A stretch of DNA of 64,000 nt from contig CAWJPW010000003.1 of the NCBI GenBank assembly GCA_963844845.1, forward strand, positions 822,247 to 886,246. Direction: 5' to 3'. Each line of letters opens with the position of its first letter. Position 1 is the stretch's first letter. This document shows positions 60,470 through 64,000 of the stretch, one piece after another. The position numbers were made by a program, and so were the translations under genes. The notes under the pieces are model-generated. The model saw only the letters and a list, made by a program, of their open reading frames with translations. It was not told the origin of the DNA and searched no databases. Origin of the DNA: CAWJPW01 sp963844845. GTDB lineage: Bacteria; Acidobacteriota; Thermoanaerobaculia; Thermoanaerobaculales; Sulfomarinibacteraceae.

Positions 60470-61972
60470 ATGGAGCTGACGCGATCCTCCGGGGTGCTGC
60501 TCCACCCCACCAGCCTGGCCTCACCCTTCGGCATCGGCGACCTGGGCGCGGGAGCGCAGGCCTACCTCGACTTCCTCGCAGGGGCAGGGGTGGGCTGGTG
60601 GCAGATCCTGCCCCTCAACCCGCCGGGGGCTGGAGCCTCGCCCTACTCGGCGTCGTCGTCCTTCGCCGGGAACACCCTGCTGGTGAGCCCCGAGCGCTTG
60701 GTGGAGGACGGGCTCCTCACCGCCGAGGAGGCGGTACCGGCGCAGCGGTTCCCCGATCGGCGGGTGGCGTTGGAGAAGGTGGCGGTCGCCAAGGAGGCGC
60801 TCTTCGCCCGGGCCTTTGCCCACTTCCGCCAGGCACCGCCGCGGGGGCTCGAGGAGCAGCTCGCCGCCTTCACCCGCACTCACGCCGGTTGGCTCGAGGA
60901 CTGGGCACTGTACGCGGCTCTCAAGCGCGCTCACAACGGCGCGGCCTGGCACCAGTGGCCCGGTGAGCTGGCGCTACGGCGCGACGATGCCATCCGGCGC
61001 TGGCAGGCGGAGCACGGCGACGCGCTGGCGTACGAGCGCTTCGTGCAGTTCCTCTTCTTCCGCCAGTGGTCCGGCGTGCGCGCCGCGGCGGCTGCCCGCG
61101 GCATCCGCATCCTCGGCGACGTGCCCATCTTCGTCGACTACGACTCGGCCGACGTGTGGGCTCACCGCGAGCTCTTCCTCCTCGACGAGCACGGCCGCCG
61201 CACCGCGGTGGCGGGGGTTCCCCCCGACTACTTCTCGACCACGGGGCAGCTCTGGGGCAACCCCCTGTACCGCTGGGACCGCATGGCCGAGCACGGCTAC
61301 GACTGGTGGATCCGCCGCCTCCGTCACACCCTCGGGCTGGTGGACGCGGTGCGGCTGGACCACTTTCGTGGCTTTGTGGCGCACTGGGAGGTGCCCGCGG
61401 GCGAGGAGACCGCGGTGCACGGGCGCTGGGTGCCGGGGCCGGGCCGCGACTTCTTCGCGGCAGTCGGGGCCGCGTTGGGTGGGCTGCCCTTCGTGGCCGA
61501 AGACCTCGGTTACATCACCGACGACGTCTACCAGCTGCGCCGCGCGCTCGGATTGCCCGGGATGATCATCCTGCAGTTCGCCTTCAACCCCTCGGACCGC
61601 AGCACCTACCTGCCCTACCGCCACCACCGCGAGCTGGTGGTCTACACGGGCACTCACGACAACAACACGACTCGTGGCTGGTGGGAGGAGGACGCCGCCG
61701 GCGATGAGCGCGACTTCGCCCGCCGCTACATGTCCAGCGACGGGCACGAGATTCACTGGGACATGGTACGTCTGGCCATGGCCTCGGTGGCGCGGCTCGC
61801 GATCGTGCCGCACCAGGACCTGGTGGGTCTCGGTTCCGAGGCGCGCATGAACCGTCCCGGCGTCGCCGAGGGCAACTGGCGCTGGCGCCTCACCCGCGCC
61901 ATGCTGGCGCCGGACATTCGCGAGCGCCTCGCCCAGCTGGTGTGGGTGTACGGCCGCCGCGGCGAGGGCTGA
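60470..61972 (+). CDS. malQ: 4-alpha-glucanotransferase
   Basis: 500 residues from ATG 60470, GAGGTG 5-10 bases upstream. GH77 amylomaltase; disproportionates maltodextrins so the phosphorylase can continue. Motifs: SGVLLHPTSLASPFGIGDLG at the start, GDVPIFVDYDSADVWAH, PPDYFSTTGQLWGNPLYRW, VRLDHFRGF with the nucleophile Asp, PFVAEDLGYITDDV with the acid Glu, and GTHDNNTTRGWW. Divergent partner of glgP. The metallophosphoesterase gene follows 14 bp downstream. Confidence 0.95.
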   Translation: MELTRSSGVLLHPTSLASPFGIGDLGAGAQAYLDFLAGAGVGWWQILPLNPPGAGASPYSASSSFAGNTLLVSPERLVEDGLLTAEEAVPAQRFPDRRVALEKVAVAKEALFARAFAHFRQAPPRGLEEQLAAFTRTHAGWLEDWALYAALKRAHNGAAWHQWPGELALRRDDAIRRWQAEHGDALAYERFVQFLFFRQWSGVRAAAAARGIRILGDVPIFVDYDSADVWAHRELFLLDEHGRRTAVAGVPPDYFSTTGQLWGNPLYRWDRMAEHGYDWWIRRLRHTLGLVDAVRLDHFRGFVAHWEVPAGEETAVHGRWVPGPGRDFFAAVGAALGGLPFVAEDLGYITDDVYQLRRALGLPGMIILQFAFNPSDRSTYLPYRHHRELVVYTGTHDNNTTRGWWEEDAAGDERDFARRYMSSDGHEIHWDMVRLAMASVARLAIVPHQDLVGLGSEARMNRPGVAEGNWRWRLTRAMLAPDIRERLAQLVWVYGRRGEG

Positions 61973-61986
61973 GCTACAATCCGCCA

Positions 61987-63126
61987 GTGACGGCACGCAT
62001 CGCCATGTTTCTCTCCATCGTCCTCGGCATCTGGCTGCTCGAGCACCTCTACGTGGGGTGGCGGCTGCTCGGCCTGCCCCTGCTCGCCGGGCCGGTGGCG
62101 CGCCGAGGGGCCCTGGCGGTGCTCGTGCTGGGCTTCCTCTCGTACCCCCTGGGCCGCATCCTCGCTCGCACCAGTTGGCAGGGCACCGCCTTCCTGGTGG
62201 AGTACGTCGGCGCGCTGTGGATGGGCACGCTCTTCCTGCTGCTCGCCGCCCTCCTGGTGATCGATGTGGTCACGCTGGGCGGTTTCGCGTGGCGCAGCGG
62301 CGCGCCCTGGATGCGCACCGGCGCCGCGACGCTGGCCCTGGTGGCGGCCGCGTGGGCGTGGTTTGCCGGCACCTGCCCGCCGCGCGTGGTGGAGGTTGAG
62401 GTCCCCATGGCGGGCCTCCCCGCCGCGCTCGATGGCACCACCGTGGTGCAGATCTCCGACGTCCACCTGGGCGATCTGGTGACAACCCGGTGCCTGGACC
62501 GCATCGTCGCCGAGACGAAGGCGCTCGAGCCGGATCTCGTGATGGTCACCGGCGACCTCCTCGACGGCGACTGGCACCGCGTGGACGACATCCAGGGGCG
62601 CCTGCGCCGGCTGCGTGCCCCCATGGGGGTGTACTCGGTCACCGGCAACCACGAGTACTACGCCGGTGTCGAGCGTTGCATCGCCCTCTTCAAGGACGCG
62701 GGGTTCATCTACCTGGAGAACCAGAACGTCGAGGCCGCTCCCGGCCTCTGGATTGCCGGGGTCCCCGACGACCGCGGCGCCCGCCAGACCGGTCACGCCC
62801 CGGCCGATCTTCCAGCCGCCTTGCACGGCATTCCCGACGGGTCCGCGGTGATCCTCCTCCAGCACTCCCCCGACAAAGGGACGGATCAGACGGCTGCCGA
62901 GGCGGGTGTGGACCTCATGCTCGACGGTCACACCCACGGCGGCCAGATCTGGCCCTTCCACTACCTGGTGGCGCTGCAGTACCCGCACCTCTCCGGTGTG
63001 TACCAGGTCGGCGCCATGACCCAGGTGGTGAGCCAGGGCGCCGGCCGCTGGGGCCCGCCCATGCGGCTCTTTGCGCCCTCGGACATCGTGCGCGTCACCC
63101 TGCGCTGCGCCGCCCCGCACGAGTGA
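61987..63126 (+). CDS. Membrane-anchored metallophosphoesterase (YaeI-like)
   Basis: 379 residues; GTG 61987 is the first start after the malQ stop (an ATG six codons on is the alternative). Four N-terminal membrane spans to about residue 130, then calcineurin-type phosphoesterase: QISDVHLGDL, VTGDLLDGD, TGNHEYYAG and DGHTHGGQIWP carry the two-metal ligands in order. YaeI-type enzymes hydrolyse phosphate esters at the membrane. Ends with LFAPSDIVRVTL and a Cys near the terminus. Confidence 0.88.
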   Translation: MTARIAMFLSIVLGIWLLEHLYVGWRLLGLPLLAGPVARRGALAVLVLGFLSYPLGRILARTSWQGTAFLVEYVGALWMGTLFLLLAALLVIDVVTLGGFAWRSGAPWMRTGAATLALVAAAWAWFAGTCPPRVVEVEVPMAGLPAALDGTTVVQISDVHLGDLVTTRCLDRIVAETKALEPDLVMVTGDLLDGDWHRVDDIQGRLRRLRAPMGVYSVTGNHEYYAGVERCIALFKDAGFIYLENQNVEAAPGLWIAGVPDDRGARQTGHAPADLPAALHGIPDGSAVILLQHSPDKGTDQTAAEAGVDLMLDGHTHGGQIWPFHYLVALQYPHLSGVYQVGAMTQVVSQGAGRWGPPMRLFAPSDIVRVTLRCAAPHE

Positions 63127-63203
63127 CCACGGTCCACGCCGCGGCGCCGGGTTGCGGCCTCGGCGGCCGGTCTCGCTGCGGAGTGCTCTGAGGAGACGAA
63201 GAA

Positions 63204-63232
63204 GGGGCCGCCGCGGTGTCCGCGACGGCCCC
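63204..63232 (-). terminator. Terminator of the right-edge gene
   Basis: Stem GGGGCCG / CGGCCCC with an inner GCG/CGC pairing. On the minus strand it is followed by TTCTTCGTCTCCTC, a T-rich run, 30 bp past the stop of the 63262 gene. Confidence 0.65.
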
Positions 63233-63261
63233 GGTTCAGGGTCGCGTGAGGCGAGGCCCGG

Positions 63262-64000
63262 TCAGGGTGCGAGGCCGACCGTGCTCGACCAGAGCAGTGT
63301 GTCGCCGTCCTCGAAGCCGTTCTCGAAGATGACGAGCGAGCGCACCTCGGCGCTGGCCGAGTTGTCGGCGGTGTAGGCGTCGGTGTTGGGCAGGGTCGGC
63401 GTCACCGTCGCGGTCGAGGTGACGATGCCGCGGAACGGCGACGGCATGGTCCCGCTCACGGTGTAGACCACGCTGCCGGAGGCGGGGACGTCGACTGTGT
63501 CGCTGATGTCGCCGCTGCCGGAGGCGGTGCACGAGGCGCCGCTCGAGGCGACGCAGGTCCAGGTCGCGCCGAGGACCTCCAGTGGGACCGTCACCGAGAC
63601 AGCAGCGGCGGCGGCGGTGGCCGGCCCGTTGTTGCCGACGCTCACCGTGAGGGTGACCGGCTGGCCGTCGTCGACCACGGGCTCGGCCGCCGTGATGGCG
63701 ATGGAGAGATCGGCCTCGGCGGTGACCAGGAGCGGCACCGCGACCGTCTCGTTGTCGAGCGTGGCGCTGGCCTGGAAGCTCCCCGCCGTGCTGCCGGCGG
63801 TGTACACCGCCGCGGCCCGGCCGAAGGCGGTCTCGCCCGCGGCCGGGAGGACGCTGCCGCCGGTGGCTTCGAAGTCGACCGGCGTGCCGTCCATCACGAA
63901 GCCGCCCGCTGAGGTGTCGGCCCCGTCCGAGTCGAGCCGCAGCGACGCCGTGAGGCTGCTGGTGGTGGTGATGGGGACGGTGGCCGGCGTTGCCGAGAGG
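63262..64000 (-). CDS. DUF11/Ig-like secreted protein, C-terminal part (5' end outside window)
   Basis: The frame is open to the right edge (LSATPATVPITTTSSLTASL is encoded at the edge), so at least 245 residues are seen. Repeated Ig-like strands: DFEATGGSVLPAAGETAFG and SFQASATLDNETVAVPL (invasin-like), then a DUF11 domain from about ADLSIAITAAEPVVDDGQPVTLTVSVGNNG through STATVTPTLPNTDAYTADN. C-terminus IFENGFEDGDTLLWSSTVGLAP is a near-perfect DGFE tail. Likely a long surface or extracellular adhesion-type protein. An intrinsic terminator follows. Confidence 0.85.
   Translation of the reverse strand, partial: LSATPATVPITTTSSLTASLRLDSDGADTSAGGFVMDGTPVDFEATGGSVLPAAGETAFGRAAAVYTAGSTAGSFQASATLDNETVAVPLLVTAEADLSIAITAAEPVVDDGQPVTLTVSVGNNGPATAAAAAVSVTVPLEVLGATWTCVASSGASCTASGSGDISDTVDVPASGSVVYTVSGTMPSPFRGIVTSTATVTPTLPNTDAYTADNSASAEVRSLVIFENGFEDGDTLLWSSTVGLAP

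Overview
The window is a GC-rich (roughly two thirds G+C) stretch of a bacterial chromosome from a diderm (Gram-negative type) organism. It carries lipoproteins, EnvC/YibQ-type envelope genes, Hfq and a System I cytochrome c maturation cluster. The secreted-protein style points to Acidobacteriota, perhaps the Thermoanaerobaculia. That style includes FG-GAP propellers, a recurring D-G-F-E-x-G-D...W-S tail and a subtilase with a GxxGSxWRS-type tail domain. The placement is an inference from protein style, not a phylogenetic result. No rRNA, tRNA or CRISPR array was seen.

Layout. 1-4.7 kb (+): end of an alkaline-phosphatase-superfamily gene, then an EnvC-like, an S41-like and a YibQ-like gene. 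The EnvC and S41 proteins have lost their catalytic residues, and the S41 gene has a one-base frameshift. 4.9-7.0 kb (-): LysE-type exporter and cysS. 7.1-16.2 kb (-): a tightly overlapped seven-gene run (conserved unknown, rRNA/tRNA m5U-type methyltransferase, comEC, miaA, hfq, TPR lipoprotein, CRP-type regulator), then a DUF5666 protein whose upstream region has two CRP-consensus palindromes 41 bp apart. 16.4-21.9 kb: double SUMF1-fold protein, YeeZ-like SDR, amidinotransferase-fold enzyme, CAP-like secreted protein.

22-32.3 kb is an accessory region. It holds three large secreted FG-GAP propeller proteins, split remains of a REP-associated transposase with matching short inverted repeats, a truncated DUF1554 gene, and a plain metabolic pair (M20 peptidase, trans-sulfuration PLP enzyme). 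32.5-41.7 kb: sulfatase-fold lipoprotein with an internal duplication, secreted protein with a His/Asp tail, SARP-type regulator with an 11-bp direct repeat upstream, and a sulfotransferase-glycosyltransferase-coiled-coil fusion.

41.8-50.5 kb: M28 peptidase, a DsbD-alpha-like protein, a redoxin, then ccmABCDEF. CcmE has Cys in place of the haem-binding His (CxxxY), and no ccmH is seen in the window, which fits the known variant System I. 50.6-53.8 kb: small membrane-anchored unknown, alanine dehydrogenase, CoA-transferase. 53.8-54.8 kb: gene-free, with a 111-bp direct repeat rich in hairpins. 54.8-64 kb: subtilase, glycogen phosphorylase and 4-alpha-glucanotransferase (divergent pair), metallophosphoesterase, and the end of a large DUF11/Ig-like secreted protein running off the right edge.

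The most unusual non-coding signal is a family of palindromic elements. Two copies are 167 bp, one is an internally deleted 98-bp copy and one is a diverged partial copy. Their ends read CTAGTGTCCTGTTTGG, and every copy abuts the 3' end of a gene. In three of the four the gene's stop codon falls exactly on positions 2-4 of the element.
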